Below are positions 26,284 through 35,389 of a stretch of DNA of 64,000 nt, piece after piece. The translations under genes were made by a program, and so were the position numbers. The stretch comes from 2-02-FULL-55-14 sp964534125 (GTDB lineage Bacteria > Bacteroidota > Ignavibacteria > UBA10030): contig CAZHOJ010000001.1 of NCBI GenBank assembly GCA_964534125.1, forward strand, positions 434,001 through 498,000. The letters are read 5' to 3'. The notes under the pieces are model-generated. The model was not told where the DNA came from. It did no database searches and saw only the letters and a program-made list of their open reading frames with translations. Numbering within the stretch: the first letter of the stretch is position 1; every line of letters starts with the position of its first letter.

Positions 26284-28338
26284 ATGGAAGCACTCATTCA
26301 ATGGATACCGGTACTCGGACTCGCTGGGCTTGCCAGTGCGTTCTTCATCTTCTTCACCCTCAAGCGGCTCCCGGCCGGAACGGAGAAGATGCAGGACATA
26401 GCCTCTCAGATCCATGTGGGGGCCATGACGTTCCTCCGCCGTGAGTACTCGGTCCTTGCAGTGTTCGTCGTCCTTGTCGCCATCCTCCTGGGCATCTTCC
26501 TCCAGGTCGAGACGGCGATAGCATTCATCAGCGGTGCCATCTCATCGGTACTCGCGGGATTCTTCGGCATGCAGGCCGCGACAAAAGCGAATGTCCGCAC
26601 TGCAGAGGCCGCCCGCACGTCCGGACAGGGGAAGGCACTCCTCATTGCCTTCGACGGCGGGGCTGTCATGGGCATCAGTGTTGCCAGCCTTGGCCTCATC
26701 GGCGTAGGCATCTTCTATGCGCTCTACGGCGACGGCGAACATGCACGGGTCATCAACGGCTTCGCGATGGGCGCGAGCTCCATTGCGCTGTTCGCACGCG
26801 TCGGCGGAGGGATCTACACGAAGGCCGCGGACGTGGGTGCAGACCTCGTCGGGAAGGTCGAAGCGGGCATACCGGAGGACGACCCGAGAAATCCGGGCGT
26901 TATCGCTGACAACGTCGGTGACAACGTCGGTGATGTCGCGGGGATGGGCGCTGACATCTTCGAATCGTATGTCGGGTCCATCATCGCCACAATCGCTATC
27001 GGAGCGACGCTCAGCACAGACGCGCTCGCACACCTCAAGGTGAGCGAGATGGTCACGGATGAGGCGATCACGTCCATCCTGATGTCCATGCCGCTGCTCA
27101 TGGCCGGCATCGGGCTCATCGCTTCGCTGGCCGGTGTCATCTCGATGCGGGCTTTGAAGTCGATCCAACCGCATAAGGCACTGCGCTATTCGACCCTCCT
27201 GTCGGCTGGCCTGTTCCTCGCAGGAGCATATGCGCTCATCACATCAAATGATATCAGCGACAATGTGTTCTGGGCCGTTTTTGGCGGAACGGTGGCCGGG
27301 CTCTTCATTGGCGCCGTCACCGAGTACTACACATCAGGTCCACCTGTTCGCAGGATCGGCCTCGCGAGCAAAACCGGCTCCGCTACGAACATCATCCACG
27401 GGCTTGCTGTCGGACTCGAGTCGGCCACAGTCCCGGTGCTGACGATCTGCGCGGCCATCCTGGTGTCGAACGAGGTAGCGGGCCTGTACGGCATCGGCAT
27501 CGCGGCGGTCGGCATGCTGGCGACCGTCGGCATCACGATGACCGTCGACGCTTACGGACCGATCGCCGACAACGCAGGCGGCATCTCTGAGATGAGCGGG
27601 CTGGGACCGGATGTCCGGAAGATCACGGATGGCCTCGACTCGCTTGGGAACACGACCGCAGCCATCGGAAAGGGATTTGCTATCGGCTCTGCCGCTCTGA
27701 CGGCCCTGGCACTCTTCACCGCCTACTCGCAGGCGGTCGATCATGCCCGCATCTTGCAGGGCGGACCTCCGTTCGTCATCGTCATGACCGATCCGCCGGT
27801 GGTCCTAGGGCTCTTCATTGGCGGTGTCTTTCCGTTCCTGATCGCCGCGATGACTATGACGGCCGTCGGGCGTGCTGCTGGAAGCATGGTGGACGAGATC
27901 CGGCGCCAGTTCCGGGAGATCCCCGGACTCCTCGAAGGAAGGCCGGATGCGAAGCCTGATGCCGCACGCTGCGTGGATATCTCCACACGGGCGGCACTGA
28001 AGGAAATGATCATTCCGGGCCTCTCCGCTGTTGCCGCGCCGGTCGTCGTCGGATTCGTGCTCGGCGCTGAAGCGCTCGGTGGCATGCTCGCCGGAGCGAC
28101 GGTCTCGGGCGTCCTGCTCGCGCTGATGATGGCGAATGCCGGAGGCGCATGGGACAACGCCAAGAAGGCCATCGAAAAGGGTGAGATCGAAGGAGAAGCG
28201 AAAGGATCGGACGCTCACAAGGCCGCCGTCGTTGGCGACACTGTCGGCGACCCGTTCAAGGACACGTCCGGACCATCGATGAACATCCTCATCAAGCTCA
28301 TGTCTATCGTCTCACTCGTCGTCGCGCCGCTCCTGTAG
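26284..28338 (+). CDS. hppA: Membrane-bound pyrophosphatase, K+-dependent type
   Basis: The 684-residue ion pump has about 16 hydrophobic helices and couples pyrophosphate hydrolysis to H+ or Na+ export. The canonical substrate loop GGGIYTKAADVGADLVGKVE lies near residues 179-198, followed by DNVGDNVGDVAGMGADIFES. The second acidic loop near the C-terminus (KAAVVGDTVGDPFKDTSGPS) is also intact. The motif GNTTAAIGKG carries Ala where K+-independent enzymes have Lys, so a K+-dependent enzyme is predicted. Whether it pumps Na+ or H+ cannot be decided by eye. It starts 13 nt after pth. Confidence 0.96.
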   Translation: MEALIQWIPVLGLAGLASAFFIFFTLKRLPAGTEKMQDIASQIHVGAMTFLRREYSVLAVFVVLVAILLGIFLQVETAIAFISGAISSVLAGFFGMQAATKANVRTAEAARTSGQGKALLIAFDGGAVMGISVASLGLIGVGIFYALYGDGEHARVINGFAMGASSIALFARVGGGIYTKAADVGADLVGKVEAGIPEDDPRNPGVIADNVGDNVGDVAGMGADIFESYVGSIIATIAIGATLSTDALAHLKVSEMVTDEAITSILMSMPLLMAGIGLIASLAGVISMRALKSIQPHKALRYSTLLSAGLFLAGAYALITSNDISDNVFWAVFGGTVAGLFIGAVTEYYTSGPPVRRIGLASKTGSATNIIHGLAVGLESATVPVLTICAAILVSNEVAGLYGIGIAAVGMLATVGITMTVDAYGPIADNAGGISEMSGLGPDVRKITDGLDSLGNTTAAIGKGFAIGSAALTALALFTAYSQAVDHARILQGGPPFVIVMTDPPVVLGLFIGGVFPFLIAAMTMTAVGRAAGSMVDEIRRQFREIPGLLEGRPDAKPDAARCVDISTRAALKEMIIPGLSAVAAPVVVGFVLGAEALGGMLAGATVSGVLLALMMANAGGAWDNAKKAIEKGEIEGEAKGSDAHKAAVVGDTVGDPFKDTSGPSMNILIKLMSIVSLVVAPLL

Positions 28339-28360
28339 CGACGACGACATAATACACCCT

Positions 28361-28388
28361 GCCCCGTCTGGTTCCTTTCCATCGGGGC
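28361..28388 (+). promoter_or_regulatory. Hairpin in the rpsF leader (possible S6:S18 site)
   Basis: GCCCCG and CGGGGC pair around a 16-nt pyrimidine-rich loop, 32 nt before the rpsF ATG. No T-run follows, so it is not a good hppA terminator. A leader hairpin that binds the S6:S18 complex is known upstream of rpsF in many bacteria; identity with that motif is only a suggestion. Confidence 0.3.
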
Positions 28389-28420
28389 CTGCAATCATCA
28401 CAGTCCAAAGGGATACACAC

Positions 28421-28804
28421 ATGCCACAACAACACACCTACGAGACCGCATTCATCGTGAATGCAGGCCTCGATGATCCGCAGATCGAAGCGGTCGTTGA
28501 GAAGGTCAAGGAGGCCATCGCCAAGAACGGCGGGACCGTCCAGGACGTCGACCATTGGGGCCGCAAGCGGTTCACCTACTCCATCCGAAAGAAGAACAAC
28601 GGATACTACGTCATCTGCACGTTCCAGGGTACGGGCGATACGGTCTCCAAGCTGGACCGGTTCTACCAGCTCGAGGAGAACATCCTCCGGCACCTGACCA
28701 TCGTGCTGACGAAGAAGGCCCTCAAGGCCCGCGCGCAGAAAGCCGCAGAAGCCCGGGAGGCCGAGGCACAGCAGGACGCCACGCCGGCAGCACAGGATGC
28801 GTAG
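28421..28804 (+). CDS. rpsF: 30S ribosomal protein bS6
   Basis: The 127-residue protein has the S6 fold features YETAFIVNAGLDDPQIEAVV near residues 6-25 and DHWGRKRFTYSIRKKNNGYY near 44-63, with an Ala/Glu-rich tail. In the ribosome it pairs with S18, encoded two genes on. The usual ssb gene between rpsF and rpsR is absent here. Confidence 0.96.
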   Translation: MPQQHTYETAFIVNAGLDDPQIEAVVEKVKEAIAKNGGTVQDVDHWGRKRFTYSIRKKNNGYYVICTFQGTGDTVSKLDRFYQLEENILRHLTIVLTKKALKARAQKAAEAREAEAQQDATPAAQDA

Positions 28805-28866
28805 GAACGCACCAGAGACTGCGGCCATTCCATTGACATTCAGCGTGTAACAAGAAAGGTACTTCC

Positions 28867-29157
28867 ATGCCACAAGGACGATCATTCAGCGGACGCGGCC
28901 GGCCGGGGACACGGCGCCCGCGCTCCAGGAACCAGCAGCAGCGGAAGAAACGCTCCTGCAGGTTCTGCGACGCAAAGGACATCTACATCGACTATAAGAA
29001 CGAGAAGCGGCTTTCCCGCTGCGTCTCAGAGCAGGGACGCATCATTCCCCGCCGCATCACCGGCACCTGCTCCAAACACCAGCGCGAGCTGACGGTCGCG
29101 ATCAAGCGGGCCCGCCATATGGCCCTGTTGCCGTTCGTCGCCGATGCTGTGAGCTGA
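28867..29157 (+). CDS. rpsR: 30S ribosomal protein bS18
   Basis: The 96-residue protein has a basic Arg/Gly-rich N-terminus, then the S18 core SCRFCDAKDIYIDYKNEKRL and TGTCSKHQRELTVAIKRARH. C31, C34, C68 and H71 could form a zinc site, so this looks like the zinc-binding paralogue. It lies 62 nt after rpsF and 16 nt before rplI. An AAGAAAGG site precedes the ATG. Confidence 0.96.
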   Translation: MPQGRSFSGRGRPGTRRPRSRNQQQRKKRSCRFCDAKDIYIDYKNEKRLSRCVSEQGRIIPRRITGTCSKHQRELTVAIKRARHMALLPFVADAVS

Positions 29158-29173
29158 GGAAAGGAGAGGACCG

Positions 29174-29617
29174 ATGAAAATCATTCTTCGCAAGGATTTC
29201 GAACAGCTGGGCAAGGTGGGAGATGTGCGCGACGTGAAGGACGGATACGCACGCAACTACCTCATCCCGCGGAATATCGCCTACGAGGCCACTCCCGGAG
29301 CGCTCCGGACCCTGGAGGAAGAACAGAAGCAGCACGTCCGCAAGCTCGAAAAGGAACGGACCGAGGCCGAGAAACTGGCGACGACGCTCGAGAACACTTC
29401 CGTCACGCTGACCATGAAGGTCGGTGAGGACGAGAAGCTCTTCGGCTCCGTCACCGCCCAGATGATCGCCGACGCCCTTGCCACCAAGGGCATCACCCTG
29501 GACAAGCGCCAGATCGAGCTGGGAGACACCATCAAAGCTCTCGGCATCTACGACATTCCTGTCAGGCTGACAGCCGGTGTGATCGGCAAGGTCAAGGTCT
29601 GGATCGTTCGCGACTAG
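29174..29617 (+). CDS. rplI: 50S ribosomal protein bL9
   Basis: The 147-residue protein has the N-terminal L9 motif LGKVGDVRDVKDGYARNYLIP near residues 12-32 (shown in part). A long charged connecting helix follows (about 45-75), then a C-terminal globular domain (LFGSVTAQMIADAL). It is the last gene of rpsF-rpsR-rplI, and a strong terminator follows. Confidence 0.96.
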   Translation: MKIILRKDFEQLGKVGDVRDVKDGYARNYLIPRNIAYEATPGALRTLEEEQKQHVRKLEKERTEAEKLATTLENTSVTLTMKVGEDEKLFGSVTAQMIADALATKGITLDKRQIELGDTIKALGIYDIPVRLTAGVIGKVKVWIVRD

Positions 29618-29646
29618 ACAGCGGGATCGGCCTGTTGTCCATTCGA

Positions 29647-29677
29647 GGGCGATGAGAGTTTTCTCATCGCCCTTTTT
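29647..29677 (+). terminator. Intrinsic terminator after rplI
   Basis: An 11-bp perfect stem (GGGCGATGAGA / TCTCATCGCCC) with a 4-nt loop is followed by five T residues. It ends the rpsF-rpsR-rplI transcript. Confidence 0.95.
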
Positions 29678-29921
29678 GCTGGAATCAGAGGCATTCTATT
29701 TGCAGATGCTCCTTCCAGATGGTACATTTACATGATGACACGTGTTGTACGAGTGTCGCGGCGATCGTAGATGCGGGGTTGTTGTGCTCCGGGCCATCAT
29801 CTGACCGTCCGGCTGTTGGCCATCCTCTGCCGCTGTTCCCCTCGCCTTCGACAGTTCTTTCAATACGCAACAACCTATTCTGCTTTCCTCAACCATTTTT
29901 CAATCGCAGGACCGACCTTCG
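29678..29921. other. Intergenic region upstream of korA, no gene seen
   Basis: These 244 nt lie between the rplI terminator and korA. Short frames here lack ribosome sites and coding character. The korA promoter should be in this stretch, but I found only weak candidates (for example TATTCT near 29875) and no clear operator or riboswitch. The last 60 nt are pyrimidine-rich. Confidence 0.5.
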
Positions 29922-31760
29922 ATGGGCAAAACGACTGAAAACCTTGAAGAAGTAACTATACGATTCGCCGGAGACTCCGGGGATGGTATGCAGCTGACGG
30001 GGATGCAGTTCACGAACACGACTGCACTTCTTGGCAACGACCTGAGCACCCTCCCGGACTATCCCGCGGAGATCCGGGCGCCGCAGGGGACCCTGTTCGG
30101 CGTCTCCGGATTCCAGATCCACTTCGGCAGCACCGACATCCACACACCGGGTGATGAATGCGATGTCCTTGTCGCCATGAACGCAGCGGCCCTGAAGGTC
30201 AACCTTCCGAGCCTGGTGGACGGCGGCGCTGTCATCGCGAACACGGCGGGCTTCTCCGACAAGAACCTGAAGCTGGCGGGATATGATGCAAATCCGCTGC
30301 AGGATGATTCCCTGTCGAGATACCACGTGTACGAGGTGGACATTTCAAAGTTGACGGACGCCGCCCTTGCCGACCTGAACCTGTCGAGCAAGGTCATCGA
30401 CCGTTCGAAGAACTTCTTCGCCCTCGGCATGATGTACTGGATGTACAATCGCCCGATCGAGACGACCGTCAACTGGTTGCAGGAGAAGTTCTCTTCGAAG
30501 CCCGAGATCCTCGAGGCGAACACCCGTGTGCTCAAGGCCGGATGGAACTACGGCGAGACGACCGAGATCTTCAAGGTCCGGTACGAGGTCGCCCCGGCGA
30601 AGCTCGCACCCGGCACCTATCGGAACATCACCGGCAATCAGGCGACCGCATGGGGGATGATGGCCGCTGCAAAGAAAGCCAACCTCGACCTCTTCCTCGG
30701 CAGCTATCCGATCACGCCGGCGAGCGACATCCTGCATGAACTGTCCATCTACCGGAACTTCGGCGTCAAGACCTTCCAGGCGGAGGATGAGATCGCGGGT
30801 ATCACATCCGCCATCGGTGCGGCGTTCTGCGGCGCGCTCGCAACGACAACGACGAGCGGTCCGGGTGTGGCGCTCAAGACCGAGGCAATAGGCCTGGCCG
30901 TCATGGTGGAACTCCCGCTGGTGATCATCAACGTGCAACGAGGCGGCCCGAGTACCGGCCTTCCGACGAAGACGGAGCAGGCCGACCTTCTCCAGGCGGT
31001 CTACGGACGGAACGGTGAGGCTCCCATTCCGGTCGTCGCAGCGACGACGCCGGGCGACTGCTTCAACGCCGTCTTCGAAGGCGCGAGGCTGGCGCTCAAG
31101 TACATGACCCCGGTCATGGTCCTCACCGACGGATACCTCGGCAACGGCTCAGAGCCGTGGCTCATCCCATCCATGAAGGACCTCCCGGACATCACACCCT
31201 CATTCCATACGGATCCGGAGACCTTCCTCCCCTACAAGCGGGATGAGAAAACGCTTTCGCGGCCGTGGGCGATACCGGGAACGCCCGGTCTTGAACACCG
31301 CATCGGCGGCCTGGAGAAACATCACGAGACCGGGAATGTCAGCTACGACCCTGCGAACCACGACCGTATGGTGCATCTGCGGGCGGAGAAGATCAACCGC
31401 ATCGCCGACGATATCCCTCCTGCCATCGTCGAAGGGGATGAAAAAGGCGAGCTGCTCGTGGTCGGCTGGGGAGGAACGTACGGCTCCATCAAATCCGCCG
31501 TGCTCTATGCCCGAAAGAAGGGGCTTCCCGTCTCACATCTCCACCTGCGGCATCTCCACCCCTTCCCCAAGAACCTCGGGCAGGTCCTGAAGAACTTCAA
31601 GCAGATCCTGGTGCCGGAGATCAACCTCGGGCAGCTGATCCAGATCCTGCGCTCCACCTACCTGATCAAGGCCGAGGGACTGAACAAGGTGCGCGGGCTG
31701 CCGTTCAAATCGACCGAGATCGAACAGAAAATCGAAGACATGCTGAAAGGGAACGCTTAG
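29922..31760 (+). CDS. korA: 2-oxoacid:ferredoxin oxidoreductase, fused gamma-alpha subunit (2-oxoglutarate type)
   Basis: The 612-residue protein has an N-terminal gamma domain (TIRFAGDSGDGMQLTGMQF, residues about 11-29) fused to the alpha pyrimidine-binding domain (LFLGSYPITPASDILHELS, about 260-278) and a C-terminal transketolase-like domain. With KorB it oxidatively decarboxylates a 2-oxoacid with CoA and reduces ferredoxin, or runs in reverse. The two-gene KorAB form with fused gamma-alpha is typical of 2-oxoglutarate enzymes, but other 2-oxoacids are possible. It is 2 nt upstream of korB. Confidence 0.92.
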   Translation: MGKTTENLEEVTIRFAGDSGDGMQLTGMQFTNTTALLGNDLSTLPDYPAEIRAPQGTLFGVSGFQIHFGSTDIHTPGDECDVLVAMNAAALKVNLPSLVDGGAVIANTAGFSDKNLKLAGYDANPLQDDSLSRYHVYEVDISKLTDAALADLNLSSKVIDRSKNFFALGMMYWMYNRPIETTVNWLQEKFSSKPEILEANTRVLKAGWNYGETTEIFKVRYEVAPAKLAPGTYRNITGNQATAWGMMAAAKKANLDLFLGSYPITPASDILHELSIYRNFGVKTFQAEDEIAGITSAIGAAFCGALATTTTSGPGVALKTEAIGLAVMVELPLVIINVQRGGPSTGLPTKTEQADLLQAVYGRNGEAPIPVVAATTPGDCFNAVFEGARLALKYMTPVMVLTDGYLGNGSEPWLIPSMKDLPDITPSFHTDPETFLPYKRDEKTLSRPWAIPGTPGLEHRIGGLEKHHETGNVSYDPANHDRMVHLRAEKINRIADDIPPAIVEGDEKGELLVVGWGGTYGSIKSAVLYARKKGLPVSHLHLRHLHPFPKNLGQVLKNFKQILVPEINLGQLIQILRSTYLIKAEGLNKVRGLPFKSTEIEQKIEDMLKGNA

Positions 31761-31762
31761 TC

Positions 31763-32815
31763 ATGGCCACACTCGCCGAAGAGATCATCTCCGGAGCATC
31801 GAATTTCGAGATGCCGAAGTACACGTCCCGGGATTTTTCCAGCCATCAGGACGTCCGCTGGTGTCCGGGCTGCGGTGACTATTCGATCCTCGCCCAGACG
31901 CAGCGGATCATGCCTGACCTCGGCATTCCGCGCCACAAGATGGTGTTCGTGTCCGGCATCGGTTGCTCGAGCCGGTTCCCGTACTACATGAACACGTATG
32001 GATTCCACAGCATCCATGGCCGCGCGACCGCTATTGCCTCAGGCGTCAAGCTCAGCCGGCCCGACCTTTCCGTGTGGGTCGTCACCGGCGACGGCGACGG
32101 CATGTCCATCGGCGGCAACCACATGATCCACCTCCTGCGCCGGAACTTCGACATCAAGGTCCTGCTCTTCAATAACCAGATCTACGGCCTCACGAAGGGA
32201 CAGTACTCTCCGACCTCCGAGAAGGGAAAGGTGACGAAGTCGACACCTCTGGGGTCGCTCGATTATCCGTTCAATCCGGCCGCCCTGGCCCTCGGCGCCA
32301 GCGCCACATTCGTGGCCCGGACGCTCGACCGCGATCCCAAGCACATGCAGACGATCCTGAAGAGAGCGGCGGACCACAAGGGAACCTCGTTCGTCGAGAT
32401 CTACCAGAACTGTAATGTGTTCAACGACGGCGCGTTCGCCCTCTTCACCGAGAAGGATACGAAAGAGGACAACGTGGTGTTCCTCGAGCACAAGAAGCCT
32501 CTCATCTTCGGCAAGAACAAGGACAAGGGCATCCGCCTCGAGGGCTTTACCCCGACGGTCGTTTCAATTGCTGATGGGTCCTATTCGGCTGATGATCTGC
32601 TCGTCCATGACGAGACAGATACCACCCTGTCGTTCATCCTGGCCGATATGACGTACAAGCCGCATCTTCCGCGGCCGATCGGTGTATTCCTCTCCGAGGT
32701 CCGTCCGACCTATGAGGACATGATGACCGACCAGATCACCGCTGCCCGCACGAAGCGGGGGGACGGGGACCTGGACAAGCTGTTCAGATCGGGCGACACC
32801 TGGACGATCAAATGA
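31763..32815 (+). CDS. korB: 2-oxoacid:ferredoxin oxidoreductase, beta subunit
   Basis: The 350-residue thiamine-diphosphate-binding subunit has the N-terminal WCPGCGDYSILAQTQ motif near residues 33-47 and the TPP/metal motif GDGDGMSIGGNHMIHLLRRN near 110-129 (partly shown). It ends in an acidic/basic tail. It forms the catalytic complex with the product of the preceding gene, separated by 2 nt. Its C-terminal part (TAARTKRG) is typical of KorB. A terminator follows. Confidence 0.94.
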   Translation: MATLAEEIISGASNFEMPKYTSRDFSSHQDVRWCPGCGDYSILAQTQRIMPDLGIPRHKMVFVSGIGCSSRFPYYMNTYGFHSIHGRATAIASGVKLSRPDLSVWVVTGDGDGMSIGGNHMIHLLRRNFDIKVLLFNNQIYGLTKGQYSPTSEKGKVTKSTPLGSLDYPFNPAALALGASATFVARTLDRDPKHMQTILKRAADHKGTSFVEIYQNCNVFNDGAFALFTEKDTKEDNVVFLEHKKPLIFGKNKDKGIRLEGFTPTVVSIADGSYSADDLLVHDETDTTLSFILADMTYKPHLPRPIGVFLSEVRPTYEDMMTDQITAARTKRGDGDLDKLFRSGDTWTIK

Positions 32816-32837
32816 TGTCATAGGACAATCTCTCCCC

Positions 32838-32875
32838 AAGGTGTGGCGCCGGAGCCGGTTGCCACACCTTTTTTT
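32838..32875 (+). terminator. Intrinsic terminator after korAB
   Basis: A 10-bp perfect stem AAGGTGTGGC / GCCACACCTT, with an additional small CCG/CGG pairing inside the 13-nt loop, runs into seven T residues. It isolates korAB from nrnA. Confidence 0.93.
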
Positions 32876-32891
32876 CGTATCCTGCACCACG

Positions 32892-33902
32892 ATGATCCAG
32901 GCGCCGACATATCAAAGCTTCGATGCATTCAATGCACTCCTGACAGATGCCGGGTCTGCGGTCCTGAGCACACATATCAATCCGGATGGGGATGGCCTGG
33001 GCTCGCAGCTTGCTCTCGCCTCTTTCCTGGAGAGCCGTGATATCCGCACCACCATCCTGAACGCTGATCGCGTCCCCTCGTCGTACAGGTTCCTCGATCC
33101 CAATGGTACAACACTCCTCCATTTCGATGCAGAACGCCATACGAAGACCGTGGAGGAGGCAGACCTGTTCATCGTTGTGGATACGAACCATCCGGACCGC
33201 CTCGGTTCGCTGGCCCCGATCGCCCGCAACCATAGAGGCAGGAAGGTCATCATCGACCATCATCTGGAACCCAGTCCGTTCGCTGACGTCGTGGTCAGCG
33301 ATGCAGATGCCTGCGCCACCGGCGAGATCGTCTTCCGGTTCCTCGAGCATGTACAGGCGCTTCCGCTGACCGCTGATATCGCCACGGCGCTGTACACCGC
33401 CATCATGACGGATACGGGGTCGTTCCGCTTCCCCAAGACGGACGGGGATGTCCATCGGATCGTTGCAGGGCTCGTGGACGCCGGTGCCGATCCCGCTGCG
33501 GTATATGACAGCGTGTACGACCAGGGAGACGTGAACAGGCTGCGACTCCTGGGACAGGTGCTCGCATCCTTACAACTCCACCTCGACGGGCAGGCCTGTG
33601 TGCTGAGCGTGTCGGAAGAGATGTTCCGCAGGACCGGAACGTCAGAGGCCGACACAGACAAGTTCGTCACCTACGGGCTGGCAATGTCCGGTGTGCGCGT
33701 AGCGCTGATGTTCTCGGAACTGCCGTCCCAGGTGAAGTTGAATGTCCGCTCGAAGGGTACCGTACCTGCGAACGAGATCGCCAAGGCGTTCGGTGGGAAC
33801 GGCCATCTGAACGCAGCAGGTGCACGGATACCGCGTATCAGTCTCGACAAGATCATCCCCGACGTGCTGAAAACGACGTCACGCTACCTCACGAAGGAAT
33901 GA
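32892..33902 (+). CDS. nrnA: DHH family nanoRNase / pAp phosphatase (NrnA-like)
   Basis: The 336-residue protein has the DHH phosphoesterase motifs: STHINPDGDG (H28, D32, D34), VVDTNHPDR (D97) and IDHH (122-124). The C-terminal DHHA1 domain carries GGNGHLNAAG, where the usual first glycines GGGGH are changed to GGNGH. Such enzymes degrade 2-5-mer RNA and dephosphorylate pAp. The frame reaches 17 codons further upstream through the terminator; the ATG at 32892 fits the family. Its stop overlaps the pepA start (ATGA). Confidence 0.9.
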   Translation: MIQAPTYQSFDAFNALLTDAGSAVLSTHINPDGDGLGSQLALASFLESRDIRTTILNADRVPSSYRFLDPNGTTLLHFDAERHTKTVEEADLFIVVDTNHPDRLGSLAPIARNHRGRKVIIDHHLEPSPFADVVVSDADACATGEIVFRFLEHVQALPLTADIATALYTAIMTDTGSFRFPKTDGDVHRIVAGLVDAGADPAAVYDSVYDQGDVNRLRLLGQVLASLQLHLDGQACVLSVSEEMFRRTGTSEADTDKFVTYGLAMSGVRVALMFSELPSQVKLNVRSKGTVPANEIAKAFGGNGHLNAAGARIPRISLDKIIPDVLKTTSRYLTKE

Positions 33903-35389
33903 CCATGGAACGACGCCTTTCGACCGGACCTGTCCAGCGGGTCCATGATGACCTGGTGGTCTATCTGACGACCGACGACAGGGCATCCCTCTCCCGGCTG
34001 CAGCGCCAGCTGGACGCGCGCGGCTCCGCCGGGGTGGCACATGCCGTCGCCTCGAGGGACTTCTCCGCGGCACTCAAAGAGACGAGTCTGCACTACCCGA
34101 AGGACCGGAGAGGCCGGGGTCGTGTTCTGCTCGTCGGGCTTGGTCCCCGGCGCGGATTGACACCCGAGCGGATTCGACAGGCCTGTGCGGCTGCGGCGAA
34201 AGAAGCCCGTCGCCTCAAGGTCCCGTCGTTCACGATCGTTCTGCCCCGGAATCTTCCCAGTCCGCCGGAATCGATCCTCGCAGCATTTGAAAGCACGGAC
34301 CTCTCATTATACAGGTTCGATAAGTATAAGGCGCCTCCAAAGGGCCGGTCTAACGGGCCAAAGGAATACACGATCCACGTCGAGGACAGAGAGAAAAGGA
34401 CTTCCGCGGAGCGTGCACGGACCATCGCCGACGCAGTCGTCGCCGGAACCCGATTTGCGCGGGACCTTGCCAATGCTCCCGGCAACGAGATCTACCCGGA
34501 ATCCCTTGCTGAGGCAGCACGGGAGAGCGCTTCCCGCAACGGATACTCAGCGACCATCCTTGACGAAAAGGAGATCAGCGCCGCGAATATGGGTGGCCTG
34601 ATCGCAGTGGGACGCGGCAGCGCCCACCCTCCCCGCTTCATCATCCTGGAGACGGGTCCGACGTCGATGAAACCGATAGTTCTCGTCGGAAAGGGCGTGA
34701 CCTTCGACACCGGGGGGATATCGATCAAACCTTCGGCCGGCATGGCCGAGATGAAAATGGATATGTCTGGGGCCGCCGCGGTCCTCGGTACGTTCGAAGC
34801 GATCTCACGCCTCGGACTTCGCCGGCACGTCATCGGTCTTGTCCCCGCCGTCGAGAACATGCCGGACGGCAATGCGCAGCGTCCTGGAGATATTGTGAAA
34901 CAGCTGTCGGGCAAGACGTCGGAGGTCGACAATACCGACGCTGAGGGACGGCTCATCCTTGCCGATGCGCTCTCCTATGCATCACGGTACAAACCCGCGG
35001 CAGTCATCGACCTCGCGACTCTGACGGGGGCGGTCGTTGTGGCCCTGGGTCACGTCGCTGCTGGCATGATGGGGAACAGCGAGAGGATCATGGACAGGCT
35101 CACGGCCTCCGGTCATCGGACGTACGAGCGGGTCTGGAAGCTTCCCTTGTTCGAGGAGTACGAAGCGCTGATCCGCAGCGACGTCGCGGATGTGAAGAAT
35201 GTCGGTGGCCGATGGGCTGGAGCCATCACGGCTGCGATGTTCCTGAAGCAGCACATCGGGCCATATCCATGGGTGCATCTTGACATCGCCGGGACGGCGA
35301 TGCTCGAGGCTGATGGAGACTACACGCAACGGGGCGGGAGCGGATTCGGGGTCCGGCTTCTCACCGACCTCCTTCGCCGATGGGCGTGA
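33899..35389 (+). CDS. pepA: Leucyl (M17) aminopeptidase
   Basis: The 496-residue dizinc aminopeptidase has all M17 active-site residues: K265 and D270 (VGKGVTFDTGG), D288 (MKMDMSG), and D347, E349, R351 in the NTDAEGRL signature. The divergent N-terminal half (1-165) is the regulatory/DNA-binding-like domain. It cleaves N-terminal residues from peptides in the cytoplasm. It overlaps nrnA by 4 nt. The next gene appears to begin at a GTG overlapping its stop codon (GTGA). Confidence 0.95.
   Translation: MTMERRLSTGPVQRVHDDLVVYLTTDDRASLSRLQRQLDARGSAGVAHAVASRDFSAALKETSLHYPKDRRGRGRVLLVGLGPRRGLTPERIRQACAAAAKEARRLKVPSFTIVLPRNLPSPPESILAAFESTDLSLYRFDKYKAPPKGRSNGPKEYTIHVEDREKRTSAERARTIADAVVAGTRFARDLANAPGNEIYPESLAEAARESASRNGYSATILDEKEISAANMGGLIAVGRGSAHPPRFIILETGPTSMKPIVLVGKGVTFDTGGISIKPSAGMAEMKMDMSGAAAVLGTFEAISRLGLRRHVIGLVPAVENMPDGNAQRPGDIVKQLSGKTSEVDNTDAEGRLILADALSYASRYKPAAVIDLATLTGAVVVALGHVAAGMMGNSERIMDRLTASGHRTYERVWKLPLFEEYEALIRSDVADVKNVGGRWAGAITAAMFLKQHIGPYPWVHLDIAGTAMLEADGDYTQRGGSGFGVRLLTDLLRRWA

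Noticed and set aside
29719..29955. Short plus-strand frame (78 codons) before korA
   Set aside because: Runs into the korA coding region in another frame, no ribosome site and no family features.
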